64,000 nt of DNA from Thiosocius teredinicola (GCF_002009425.1 NZ_CP019936.1:2343297-2407296); one strand, 5' to 3'. Shown: positions 52,929-61,321, numbered from the stretch's first letter. Made by a program: numbers and translations. The notes: a model not told the origin generated them from the letters alone.

Positions 52929-52958
52929 GCGAGCCTGCGGTTGCGCAGGCTCGCATTT
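52929..52958 (+). terminator. Hairpin terminator after DsrE-like gene
   Basis: Perfect 11-bp stem GCGAGCCTGCG/CGCAGGCTCGC with a 4-nt loop, followed by ATTTCGAATT. Modest T-content but well placed 13 bp after the stop. Confidence 0.75.
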
Positions 52959-53008
52959 CGAATTATCCCGTCCGCAACATCTCCTGCCTGCCACCACCCG
53001 CGCCATCA

Positions 53009-53022
53009 CCGTAGTATTACGG
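53009..53022. promoter_or_regulatory. CGTA-N4-TACG palindrome, copy 2
   Basis: CCGTAGTATTACGG, a 14-bp palindrome with one central mismatch pair, 154 bp upstream of the Nif11-like gene. It is followed directly by another small palindrome CGGATAATCCG (53020-53030). Confidence 0.55.
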
Positions 53023-53175
53023 ATAATCCGACGTACAGACTCCGGTTATTCTAGCCACACCAACGGATTAGCCTGATCTGGACCGGCGTGCCGACGCTCA
53101 CCTTGCCGTTTTGAACGCAGTGCTGCGCGACATCCCGGCCGATCAATTCAAACTTGGTATCCGGAGGATAAGGCA

Positions 53176-53454
53176 ATGCTTGATTCAGCATTGGAAAGAG
53201 ACACTAGGGCCCGCCCATTCGAAAAGGTCATTCGACAGTTCGGCGAAATATTAAAAGACGACCGCAGCTTGATCGCGCAACTCGATCAAACGCCCGACAA
53301 AGACAGCTTCGTTGACCTCTACATTGCGCTCGGTGCACAGCACGGCTGTGTGTTTGGCCGTGAGGACCTGCTGATTGCCGTGCAGGAACAAAAACAAGGC
53401 CAGAACTGGGTGATTCCCAAGCCGGTACTGCGCCTGATCGCTGAACGTTTCTGA
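53176..53454 (+). CDS. Nif11-like domain small protein
   Basis: 92 aa, soluble. The central part resembles the Nif11/nitrile-hydratase-leader domain: a helix with EKVIRQFGEILKDDRSLIAQL, then PDKDSFVDLYIALGAQHGCVF and REDLLIAV, echoing the family pattern of helix-DPELxxxL-x-AxD-x-x-x-F-V-x-LAxELGYxFTxEEL. It has no Gly-Gly cleavage site or Cys-rich core, so it is probably a standalone Nif11 protein rather than a lanthipeptide precursor. GGAGGA precedes the ATG. First gene of the unit leading to the acyl-CoA-dehydrogenase-like gene. Confidence 0.6.
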   Translation: MLDSALERDTRARPFEKVIRQFGEILKDDRSLIAQLDQTPDKDSFVDLYIALGAQHGCVFGREDLLIAVQEQKQGQNWVIPKPVLRLIAERF

Positions 53455-53469
53455 GCCGGGGAGAGCGCA

Positions 53470-53772
53470 ATGAGCAACGACATCAACACCGACGCCGGGC
53501 GAAAGGTCGGCGAATGGAACGGCGAAAGCGCCCAGGCCCTGCAGGCCGAGCTTGAGCGCATCCGGGATCAATTGAAGACGGAGAGTTCGTCCGAGCGCCT
53601 CGTGGCGAGACGAATGCCGCACCGCGAACAGCTGCCGGAGGATCTACATGCCTTCAAGGCGTATCACATATGGGGCTGCGACCGCGAAGGCAACTGCCTG
53701 GTCGGAACGCATGCGAACCGGATCGAAACACTCGACAAGGTGCGCTCGTTCTCGTTGATCGAGCACCACTAG
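53470..53772 (+). CDS. Conserved-looking small protein of unknown function
   Basis: 100 aa, soluble, no recognised family. Helical and charged in its first half; the second half has YHIWGCDREGNCLVGTHA with two cysteines six residues apart and two histidines. GGGGAGAG lies just before the ATG and it starts 15 bp after the Nif11-like gene, so the pair is probably co-expressed. Confidence 0.6.
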   Translation: MSNDINTDAGRKVGEWNGESAQALQAELERIRDQLKTESSSERLVARRMPHREQLPEDLHAFKAYHIWGCDREGNCLVGTHANRIETLDKVRSFSLIEHH

Positions 53773-53832
53773 AAAACCTTGACCACGATCCACCGCAACC
53801 TGGCCCACGATCGTCAGGCTACGTCATTGCCT

Positions 53833-53878
53833 TCTCCGGATCATCTATGCTTTGCAAAAAAGCATAATGATCCGGAGA
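53833..53878 (+). promoter_or_regulatory. Long RNA hairpin overlapping the ribosome site of the acyl-CoA-dehydrogenase-like gene
   Basis: Outer stem of 12 bp (53833-53844 with 53867-53878), one bulged C at 53845, inner stem of 8 bp (53846-53853 with 53859-53866) and a 5-nt loop. The right arm ends CCGGAGA and contains the GGAG of the Shine-Dalgarno, 6 bp before the ATG at 53884. Folded, it would hide the ribosome site. No T-run follows on either strand, which argues against a simple terminator. Confidence 0.7.
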
Positions 53879-53883
53879 GAGGC

Positions 53884-55047
53884 ATGTTCGGCGACGATCT
53901 GAGCACCATTCTGCCGCGGGTTCAGGAGATAGCCTCGGAAGTGGTCGCACCGCAGAGTGCAAGCATTGATGAACACGCCCGCTGGCCCGAGGCGAGCCTG
54001 CGCGCCATGCAGGACGCCGGGTTCGGCGGGCTGGTCGTGCCGAAACAGTTCGGCGGCAACGGTTGCGGCCTGTTCGCCCTGACACGGGTTTGCGAAACCC
54101 TCGGCCGGGAATGCGCATCGACCGCAATCTGTTACGGTATGCATTCGGTGGGATCGTCGGTTATCGCCGCCAACGCAACGCCATACCAGCAGGAACGGTA
54201 CTTAGAGCCTATCTGCGCCGGTAAGCACATCACCACGCTGTCACTCAGCGAGGCCGGCACCGGGGCACATTTTTATCTTCCGCAGACCTCCCTTGAGGCG
54301 GTCGACGAACAGCATTTCCGGCTTACCGGCACCAAAACATTCGTCACCAACGGCAGCCAGGCGGATTCGTATGTCGTGTCGGCGGTCGCTACCGATCCGG
54401 ATGCGCCGATCGGCCAGTTTTCCTGTGTGATCGTCGATGGAGATTCACCCGACATCGCGTGGGGCGCGCCCTGGGATGGGCTGGGTATGCGCGGCAACTC
54501 TTCGCGCTCTATGGAGCTACCCGGTCTGAAGGTGCCGCGTAGCAACCTGCTCGGCAACGAAGGAGATCAGATCTGGTACACGTTCAACGTCATCATGCCG
54601 CATTTCCTCGTCGCCATGGGCGGCACCTTTCTCGGCGTGGCCAGCTCCGCGCTGGAAGAGGCGCGCCGTCATATGGCACGCCGCTACCACGCGCATACCG
54701 GTACCAACCTGGCGCAATCGTCGGTGCTGCAGCATCGCCTGGCGACGCTGTGGTCGAGCGTCGAGCGTACCCGTCAACTCATCTACCATGCGGCGCGCAG
54801 CTTCGATAACGGTGAACCGGACGCGCTGGTTGCAGTCATGGCGGCCAAAGCCGAGGTCGCCGACTGCGTGGTCAACCTGGTCAATGAATCGATGACCTTG
54901 AACGGCGGGATAGGTTACCGCAAGGGTTCCAAGCTTCATCGGATGTTGCGCGATGCGCGGGCATGCCACCTGATGTCGCCGACCACCGACATCTTGCGTG
55001 TCTGGATTGGGCGGGCGTTGTTGGGTCAACCGTTGTTGGCCGACTGA
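53884..55047 (+). CDS. Acyl-CoA-dehydrogenase-like flavoprotein, probable catalytic Glu missing
   Basis: 387 aa. Full-length ACAD fold: N-terminal helical domain (RVQEIASEVVAPQ), flavin-binding TLSLSEAGTGAHF and FVTNGSQAD, C-terminal domain ending SPTTDILRVWIGRALLG. By eye the segment equivalent to the MCAD catalytic-Glu region reads GYRKGSKLHRM, with Gly where Glu is expected, and the alternative IVD-type position also lacks Glu. It may thus be an oxygenase-like or non-dehydrogenating relative. Start at 53884 is set by GGAGAG; the frame is open upstream to 53779 through the hairpin. Confidence 0.82.
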   Translation: MFGDDLSTILPRVQEIASEVVAPQSASIDEHARWPEASLRAMQDAGFGGLVVPKQFGGNGCGLFALTRVCETLGRECASTAICYGMHSVGSSVIAANATPYQQERYLEPICAGKHITTLSLSEAGTGAHFYLPQTSLEAVDEQHFRLTGTKTFVTNGSQADSYVVSAVATDPDAPIGQFSCVIVDGDSPDIAWGAPWDGLGMRGNSSRSMELPGLKVPRSNLLGNEGDQIWYTFNVIMPHFLVAMGGTFLGVASSALEEARRHMARRYHAHTGTNLAQSSVLQHRLATLWSSVERTRQLIYHAARSFDNGEPDALVAVMAAKAEVADCVVNLVNESMTLNGGIGYRKGSKLHRMLRDARACHLMSPTTDILRVWIGRALLGQPLLAD

Positions 55048-55060
55048 AGGGCAGGCCGCC

Positions 55061-57541
55061 GTGTCGACAATCCTGAACGTCGCCAGCGAACCGATCGGGC
55101 ACATCGGCCTGGTCGGCGTAACGAGCACACTGGCCGGCCAACTCGATTTTCACCTGGGGCACGACTTCGCGATCGCTGCCTGCGACGATGCCGACGCCTT
55201 GCTGGACCACCTGGAATCGGGCGGCGCTCTGCTCGACTCCGTGGTGGTTGACCTGGCGGCGGAAGAGGCGGTGCGTCTTGCGCAACGCATCCACACTTAT
55301 GACAAGCTGATCCCGGTGTTCATCCTGAGCGCGCCTCACGGCAACGAAGAGCTGCGGCGGACCTTGATGTTCAGTCCGTTTCTCGGCAACGAAGTGATCG
55401 CCTGGTCGACCGACGACAACGATATCCTGCCCGAGACACTGCGCGATGCGGTCAACCGCCACCGCCAGCGGGTCCGTCACCGCAATACTCTGTCGAAGGC
55501 AACCATCAAGCTCGAAAAGCTGCCGCTGCAACGGCCCGAGGCCGCCCACTATCTCGACCGGCTGCTCGATTACGCGCCGGTGGGCGTGATGACGGTGGAC
55601 ACCGCCGGCACGGTGGTTACCCTGAATCGCCAGGCGCAATCGATTCTCGCGATCAGCGAGAGCCGTGTGCTCGGTCAGCCGCTGGCGCGATTCTTTCCGC
55701 CACCCGAATGGGCACGATTGATGGCGCTGCAGACGGCGTGCAATGTCGATGGCACGACACGTTGCAGCGACATCTTCGAACTCGATGCGGAGGCGAGGGG
55801 CGTTCGGCACATCGAGATATCGATCGCGCCGCTGGCGTATCGCACCGGGCAGCGCGGCTTCATGTTGATCCTGCAAGATGTTTCATCGCGCGTGGAGGCC
55901 GAGAAAGAACGCCAACGCGCCGAGGACGACCTGCGACAACATGCGGCGGTGCTGCGCCGTTTCCACGAAGTGACGTCGTCCAAGGTACTGGGGCTTGAGG
56001 AAAAGATCGACGAAGTGTTGCGATTGGGCTGTACGCAGTTTGGGCTGCCGGTCGGCGTCCTCACCCGTGTAGACGGCAATGAACTGTCCGTTATCCGTGC
56101 AGTCGGCAATGACAAGCTCTACGGGGCGGGCAGCAGCCATGATTTGCAGCACACCTATTGCAGCGTCGCCTTGCTGTCGAGCGAACCGCTGGCATTTTCC
56201 GATTCCGAACGCGGAGAGTGGGCTGACCATGCGGCATTTCAGGCGACCGGCCAGCGATCCTATATCGGCACCTGCGTGCAGGTGGATGACGACGCCGCGG
56301 GCACCCTATGCTTTTTCGACACGGTGCCGCGCGACAGGCCCTTCAATACCGCCGACAGCGAGTTGATCAAGCTGATGTCTCGCTGGGTCGCCAGCGAACT
56401 GCAACGCGAGCGTGCCAACGCGCTGATGCGCAAGCTGTCCGGTGCGCTTGAACGTACCGCCGATGCCATCATGATCACCGATCGTGACCGCTATATCGAA
56501 TACGTGAACCCGTCATTCGAGCGGCTGACCGGCTATTCAAAGGAAGAGGCAATCGGCAAGAAGACCTACTTCCTGCGTTCCGGCCTGCACGATAAGAAGT
56601 TCTATGACGAGTTGTGGGGCGTGATCGGCAAGGGCAACGTCTATCGCGGCACGCTGGTCAATCGCAAGAAAGACGGCACGCTGTATCACGAGCAGAAAAC
56701 GATCAGCCCACTACGCGACGCCAAGGGCGTGATCACCCATTTCATCTCGGCCGGTCACGATATCTCCGATCTGATCGAGGCCGAAGAGCTCAATCGGGCA
56801 CATCAGGCCGAACTGGCCCATGTCGCGCGCCTGAGTACCCTGGGTGAGATGACCTCGGGGTTGGCACATGAGTTGAACCAGCCTCTGTGCGCGATTACCA
56901 CCTACGCCCAGACTTGTCTGCATATCCTGCAGGGCGAAGACTGCAGCCCTGATCGCGTGCGCTACGGTGTTGAGCAGATCGTCAGCCAGGCCGAATTGGC
57001 GAGCGAGATATTTCGTCGTCTGCGCGATTTCGCCCGCAAAGGCGAGATCAGGCGCCAGCCGGTCTCGATCGCCAAGCTGATCAAAGAGGTGGTGTCCTTC
57101 GTTGCGGCCGAAGCGCAGCAGAAACTGGTGCGCATACAGCAGAACATCCCGCCGCGTATCGAAGAGGTCATGGCCGACTCGATCCAGATTGAGCAGGTCA
57201 TGTTGAACCTGGTGCGCAATGCGATGGACGCCATCGCCGAGCTCGATGTGACACGTCGCCAGATATCGATCGCGGTCAGTGCGGACACCGAAGGTTGGCT
57301 GACCCTGGAGATACGCGACTGCGGGCCGGGCTGCCCCGACGAGATGGCCGATCGTCTGTTCGAGCCCTTCGTCACCTCCAAGAGCAAAGGGCTCGGCATC
57401 GGCTTGAGCATCAGCCAGGGGATCATCGAGGCGCATGGCGGCAAGTTGTGGCTGGCCGAAAACTCGCCGCAGGGCGCAGCCTTTTGCTTCACGCTACCGA
57501 CCAAGGCGGCGGTCGATAGCGAGGCGGTGACCCATGTATAG
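55061..57541 (+). CDS. Large multi-sensor histidine kinase (REC-like/PAS/GAF/PAS)
   Basis: 826 aa, cytoplasmic. Order: receiver-like N-terminus (about 1-125, VVVDLAAEEAV where a phospho-Asp would sit), PAS (about 165-285), GAF (about 310-455; VGVLTRVDGNEL, HTYCSVAL), PAS with YFLRSGLHD (about 470-590; like LOV/redox PAS lineages but no flavin Cys), HisKA HELNQPL and HATPase with NLVRNAMDAI, IRDCGPGCP and GIGLSIS. Shares the ALSxLGExxSGLAHELNQPLCA block with the first kinase. The GTG start follows the dehydrogenase-like gene by 13 bp; the stop overlaps the regulator start by 8 bp. Confidence 0.9.
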   Translation: MSTILNVASEPIGHIGLVGVTSTLAGQLDFHLGHDFAIAACDDADALLDHLESGGALLDSVVVDLAAEEAVRLAQRIHTYDKLIPVFILSAPHGNEELRRTLMFSPFLGNEVIAWSTDDNDILPETLRDAVNRHRQRVRHRNTLSKATIKLEKLPLQRPEAAHYLDRLLDYAPVGVMTVDTAGTVVTLNRQAQSILAISESRVLGQPLARFFPPPEWARLMALQTACNVDGTTRCSDIFELDAEARGVRHIEISIAPLAYRTGQRGFMLILQDVSSRVEAEKERQRAEDDLRQHAAVLRRFHEVTSSKVLGLEEKIDEVLRLGCTQFGLPVGVLTRVDGNELSVIRAVGNDKLYGAGSSHDLQHTYCSVALLSSEPLAFSDSERGEWADHAAFQATGQRSYIGTCVQVDDDAAGTLCFFDTVPRDRPFNTADSELIKLMSRWVASELQRERANALMRKLSGALERTADAIMITDRDRYIEYVNPSFERLTGYSKEEAIGKKTYFLRSGLHDKKFYDELWGVIGKGNVYRGTLVNRKKDGTLYHEQKTISPLRDAKGVITHFISAGHDISDLIEAEELNRAHQAELAHVARLSTLGEMTSGLAHELNQPLCAITTYAQTCLHILQGEDCSPDRVRYGVEQIVSQAELASEIFRRLRDFARKGEIRRQPVSIAKLIKEVVSFVAAEAQQKLVRIQQNIPPRIEEVMADSIQIEQVMLNLVRNAMDAIAELDVTRRQISIAVSADTEGWLTLEIRDCGPGCPDEMADRLFEPFVTSKSKGLGIGLSISQGIIEAHGGKLWLAENSPQGAAFCFTLPTKAAVDSEAVTHV

Positions 57542-58169
57542 GGTCAAACCGCACAACAACTGGTCGATCGTTCATGTCGTCGACGACAACCCGGCCGTGC
57601 GCGATGCCATCTGCTGGCTCGTCGAACAGGTCGGGCTCGAAGGCAAACCCTATGCCTCGGCGCAGGAGTTTCTCTCGGTATACGACGCAGAGCTGCGCGG
57701 CTGTCTGGTACTGGATATCCGCATGCCGGGCATGAGCGGGCTTGAACTGCAGGACAGGCTGCGCTCGACCTTTGCCCAGCTACCGGTGATTATCGTGACC
57801 GGCCACGGCGACGTGCCGATCACGGTACGCGCCATGAAAGCCGGTGCCTATGAGTTTCTGCAGAAACCATTCAACGACCAGGACCTGATCGACGCCATTC
57901 AAAGTGCGTTGTTGGAATACAGTGAGATCTGGCGTCGAGAAGACGAGCAGGCGAGGCTCACGCAGAACCTGTCGAGTCTGACGCCGCGCGAGCGCGAGGT
58001 GCTGCAGCATCTCGGCCTTGGCAAGCCCAACAAGGTCATCGCTTACGACATGGGCCTGTCGGTACGCACGGTGGAAGGCTACCGCGCCAATATCATGAGC
58101 AAGCTGCATGTCAGGACGATCGGAGAATTGATGCAGATCGTGCTCGACGCGGGGCTCAGCGCCCGCTGA
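57534..58169 (+). CDS. FixJ-type (NarL/LuxR HTH) response regulator 2
   Basis: 211 aa. Receiver VHVVDDNPAVRDAI, phospho-Asp in LVLDIRMPGMSG (Asp61), Lys in LQKPFNDQ; LuxR-type HTH LTPREREVLQHLGLG then NKVIAYDMGLSVRTVEGYRANIM. Cognate of the large kinase by overlap. The AlkB/XylM-type gene lies 198 bp downstream behind a palindromic element, so this regulator is a prime candidate to activate it, as StyR/TodT-type regulators do in aromatic pathways. Confidence 0.92.
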   Translation: MYRVKPHNNWSIVHVVDDNPAVRDAICWLVEQVGLEGKPYASAQEFLSVYDAELRGCLVLDIRMPGMSGLELQDRLRSTFAQLPVIIVTGHGDVPITVRAMKAGAYEFLQKPFNDQDLIDAIQSALLEYSEIWRREDEQARLTQNLSSLTPREREVLQHLGLGKPNKVIAYDMGLSVRTVEGYRANIMSKLHVRTIGELMQIVLDAGLSAR

Positions 58170-58247
58170 ACCTTGTTTTCTCCAGCGCCACCGTAGCGCT
58201 ATGCACACATCGCTTCCCTCCCTTATGTAGAACACGCCCGGCGCTCA

Positions 58248-58259
58248 CGTAGTTTTACG
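58248..58259. promoter_or_regulatory. CGTA-N4-TACG palindrome, copy 3
   Basis: CGTAGTTTTACG, identical to copy 1, 109 bp upstream of the AlkB/XylM-type start. No sigma-54 GG-N10-GC element was found between it and the gene. A good ribosome site (GGAGGAGG) at 58350 precedes the ATG. Confidence 0.55.
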
Positions 58260-58367
58260 GCTGTCGCCGCCGGGCGCCGATTTCATATAACTACTACGAC
58301 GTCATAACCAATACTTCGCAGCGATTCTATCCGTCTGCGAGAACTTATCGGAGGAGGAACATCTGAC

Positions 58368-59669
58368 ATGAGCAGACTGATTTTTGGCCACCTGGTCTAT
58401 CTATACACGCCGCTGGGAATCATCGCCTGCATACTCGGCATACTCAAAGGCGGCGACTGGGTTTGGGTTGGTACCGGTATCTTCGCGATGAACATCGTGC
58501 TCGATACGGTGACCTCTTCATTTCACACGAAAGGCGCCCAAACAAAGCGCGATGGCAAACCGGCAGGCGTCGGTCCGATACTGAACCTGATGATGTACGC
58601 GCAGCTCGTCAGTTTCGTCGCGCTGCAGATGGCGCTTGCATGGCGCGTATTTCAGTACGCGAGCGGGGCGCCGGTTGAAACAATGGTCTATTCATTGCCG
58701 GCATGGACCGGCCTCGAAGCCAGCTTTGCCTACACCAGCGGTATCACCGGCATCCAGCTCATCGGGGCGACGTTGAGCGCCGGCATGCACCAGGGTCTGG
58801 GCATCATGTTCGGCCATGAGCTGTCGCATACCAAGGGTATCGGCTTCTTGATCTCACGCTGGATGATGGCCTTGTCCGGCGCCGCGCACTTCTGCTTCGC
58901 ACATGTCTACAACCATCATCTGGAACTCGGTCGCGCCTGGATGGGTCCGGAAGGCAACAAGATGGGTGAGGATACCGATCCGGCAACTGCGCCTCGCGGA
59001 CGCAGCATCTATACCCACTTCGTGATCTCGCATATCGGTCAGTCGTACTTCGGCATCATGACGGAGAAAAAACGCCTGTCGCGTCAGGGCAAGAGCTTCT
59101 TCTCGCTATCCAACCGCTGGATTCGTGGCTACCTGATGAGCGTGCCGACGGTCGCCTTGTTTCTCGGGGCCGGTTACCTGGGCGGCGGGATGAGCGGCCT
59201 GTTGATCGGCTTGGCCGTGATGCTGGCGGTGTGGGTGATATCCAACTTCGAACTCGAAGCACTCAACTACATGGAGCACTACGGGCTGATCCGCGTGAAG
59301 GACGAGCCGATCGAATACCGTCACTCGTGGGACAACGACAACGCCTTCACCAGTTGGGCGTTCATCGAGATCGGTCGCCAGGCCGACCATCATGACCGCG
59401 GTGAGACGCACTTCTGGGAGCTGTCCAGCGTGGGAACGGCACCTGACGGCGCCCCGAATGCACGTATCGGCTACTACGCCGAGTTCTGCCTGGCACTGGT
59501 CCCGCCGCTTTGGCACCACGTCTACAAGCGCAAGCTCGCTATATGGGACCGCGACTTCGCCAGCCCAGAAGAACAGAAGATCGCCCGTGAGATCAACAGA
59601 AAGGTTGGCTACGAGATCGATCCGGACGAGGTCAAAGGGCAGTCGCTGGCAGTGCCTTACGCGATGTGA
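58368..59669 (+). CDS. AlkB/XylM-family membrane hydroxylase
   Basis: 433 aa integral membrane di-iron monooxygenase with about six helices. Histidine motifs GHELSHTKG (about 149-157), HVYNHHLELG (about 179-188), NYMEHYGLIR (about 304) and RQADHHDRG (about 338) match alkane hydroxylase AlkB and xylene monooxygenase XylM; NYxEHYGL is the AlkB-type signature. Electron supply appears to be the [2Fe-2S] reductase two genes downstream, as for XylM/XylA, rather than a rubredoxin. Substrate (alkane, alkyl side chain or other) is not decidable. Confidence 0.9.
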   Translation: MSRLIFGHLVYLYTPLGIIACILGILKGGDWVWVGTGIFAMNIVLDTVTSSFHTKGAQTKRDGKPAGVGPILNLMMYAQLVSFVALQMALAWRVFQYASGAPVETMVYSLPAWTGLEASFAYTSGITGIQLIGATLSAGMHQGLGIMFGHELSHTKGIGFLISRWMMALSGAAHFCFAHVYNHHLELGRAWMGPEGNKMGEDTDPATAPRGRSIYTHFVISHIGQSYFGIMTEKKRLSRQGKSFFSLSNRWIRGYLMSVPTVALFLGAGYLGGGMSGLLIGLAVMLAVWVISNFELEALNYMEHYGLIRVKDEPIEYRHSWDNDNAFTSWAFIEIGRQADHHDRGETHFWELSSVGTAPDGAPNARIGYYAEFCLALVPPLWHHVYKRKLAIWDRDFASPEEQKIAREINRKVGYEIDPDEVKGQSLAVPYAM

Positions 59670-59685
59670 CCGAGCAACGCAGGTA

Positions 59686-59715
59686 CGGCGATCGGTCGTG
59701 ATGCCGATCGCCGTC
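59686..59715 (+). other. Hairpin between hydroxylase and haemoglobin genes
   Basis: Perfect 11-bp stem ACGGCGATCGG/CCGATCGCCGT with an 8-nt loop, 17 bp after the hydroxylase stop and no T-run. Likely an mRNA processing or stability element that sets different expression of hydroxylase and downstream genes. Confidence 0.6.
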
Positions 59716-59747
59716 CAATGACAGCATACGAAACCTGGAGAGAGACA

Positions 59748-60146
59748 ATGACGACATCAGAACAAGCCGTGATGCACGAACAAGATGCACAAACCAGCCT
59801 GTACGACAGGCTCGGAGGCCGCCCCGGGATCGAGGCGATCGTCGAAGATATTTGGAATAACCACGTCAGCAATCCCTTGATCAACAAGCGCTACGCCGAC
59901 AGTGATCCGAAAGAGGTCAAACGCCTGGTTGCAGAGATGTGCTGCGCCGGGTTCGGTGGGCCGGAGACCTATACCGGCAAGGACATGATCGCAGCGCACA
60001 AGGGCATGAACATCAACGATACCGAGTTCGTCGCCGTGTGCGATGACGTACTCAAGGCGCTCGATCAAAACAACGTCGGCCAACGCGAGAAAGACGAGAT
60101 CCTGTGCATCCTGTACTCGCTGAAGAACGACGTGGTCTATCAATAG
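59748..60146 (+). CDS. Truncated haemoglobin (group 1, GlbN-like)
   Basis: 132 aa. Trunc-globin pattern: LYDRLGGRPGIEAIVEDIW, PLINKRYADSD, MCCAGFGGPETYTGKDMIAAHKGM with the proximal His (about 82), then DDVLKALDQNNV. Binds O2 or NO. Placement directly after an oxygen-dependent hydroxylase suggests oxygen delivery or NO protection of the di-iron centre. The ATG at 59748 follows GAGAGAGA; the longer frame begins inside the hairpin region. Confidence 0.88.
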   Translation: MTTSEQAVMHEQDAQTSLYDRLGGRPGIEAIVEDIWNNHVSNPLINKRYADSDPKEVKRLVAEMCCAGFGGPETYTGKDMIAAHKGMNINDTEFVAVCDDVLKALDQNNVGQREKDEILCILYSLKNDVVYQ

Positions 60147-60188
60147 CCCTTCTCATCCTGCTGCCACCGCACAACAAGGCCTTTCGAT

Positions 60189-61259
60189 ATGTTCCGATTC
60201 TTTGCCCGCAAGCAATCCTATGTAGCCACGTTGCCCAATGGTCAACGCGTGACGGTCAAGCCTGGCGAGAATCTGCTCAAAGCTGCGTTGGAAGCCGGCA
60301 TCGCCTGGCCACACAACTGCCGGGTCGGCAGTTGTGGCGAATGCCGGTCACGTTTGGTATCGGGAAAGATCAAAGCGCTCAACGATTTCAGTTACGTACT
60401 TTCGGGCGCAGAGTTGGATGACGGCATGATCCTCGCGTGCCAAACCTGTCTGCGAAGCGACATCGAGGTGGATGTGCAAATCGACGGTAGCGTGGCTCTC
60501 AACAAGCCCGAGTCGTCGCCCGGCTGGATCGTCGGCCATCGCATGCTGACCCACGATATCGTCGAACTGTGTATCCGATTGAACGAGCCGATGCCCGCCT
60601 ACCTGCCCGGGCAGTACGCGGAGCTGAGCATACCCGGCGTCGTCGACGAACCGCGCGCCTATTCCTACGCAACGTCGCCGACAGGGCAAGACATCGATAC
60701 CGTCACCTTCTTTGTCCGCCGGGTGCCAGGCGGGCGGATGACCGGTTGGTTGCACGAAACCGACAGAAGCGGGACCAAGGTGGTCGTCAACGGTCCGTTC
60801 GGCAACTTCTGGCTGCGCAAGTCGCATAAACCGGCGGTGTTCGTCTGTGGGGGAAGTGGACTTGCACCGATCAAGGCGCTGCTGGAACAGCTATCGGCCG
60901 AAGGCTTCGGGCGCGACGTCCGCTTGGTCTTCGGTGCGCGTTCACAGCGGGATCTGTACTGCGTGGAAGATATCGAGGCGATCTCCAGGACGGCCGGTGG
61001 CCGCTTCAGTTTTTTGCCCGTGTTGTCGGAAGAGCCTGCGGATAGCGGTTGGAAGGGCCTAAGAGGACTGTGTACCGAATATATCGTTGATCCGAACACG
61101 GACATCAGCGAGAGCGATGCCTACCTGTGCGGCCCGCCCGGAATGGTGGATGCCGCGATCGAGGTATTGCAGACCAATAACGTCGGGGACGATTGCATCT
61201 ATTTCGACAAATTCCTGGATGCCTCACATGCACCAAAGGCGCGGGTGGCCAATGTGTGA
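60189..61259 (+). CDS. [2Fe-2S] ferredoxin-NAD(P)H reductase (XylA-like)
   Basis: 356 aa. Plant-type [2Fe-2S] domain 1-95 with CRVGSCGEC and CQTC (Cys 44, 49, 52, 84), then an FAD domain (about 105-205; RAYSYATSP) and an NAD domain (about 210-345; FVCGGSGLAPIKALLE, CGPPGMVDAAIEVL). The arrangement is that of XylA-type reductases that pass electrons to XylM. No rubredoxin gene is nearby, so it most likely serves the hydroxylase. Confidence 0.9.
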   Translation: MFRFFARKQSYVATLPNGQRVTVKPGENLLKAALEAGIAWPHNCRVGSCGECRSRLVSGKIKALNDFSYVLSGAELDDGMILACQTCLRSDIEVDVQIDGSVALNKPESSPGWIVGHRMLTHDIVELCIRLNEPMPAYLPGQYAELSIPGVVDEPRAYSYATSPTGQDIDTVTFFVRRVPGGRMTGWLHETDRSGTKVVVNGPFGNFWLRKSHKPAVFVCGGSGLAPIKALLEQLSAEGFGRDVRLVFGARSQRDLYCVEDIEAISRTAGGRFSFLPVLSEEPADSGWKGLRGLCTEYIVDPNTDISESDAYLCGPPGMVDAAIEVLQTNNVGDDCIYFDKFLDASHAPKARVANV

Positions 61260-61321
61260 TGTAGGCGACCAGCGAGTGGTTATCAACGTTCGCTCACTGC
61301 CGATTGCCTGGAGGAAGGGCT

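Noticed and set aside
53779-53883. Upstream TTG start for the acyl-CoA-dehydrogenase-like gene
   Set aside because: Would translate the perfect hairpin, has no ribosome site and adds a sequence unlike other acyl-CoA dehydrogenases; the ATG with GGAGAG is preferred.
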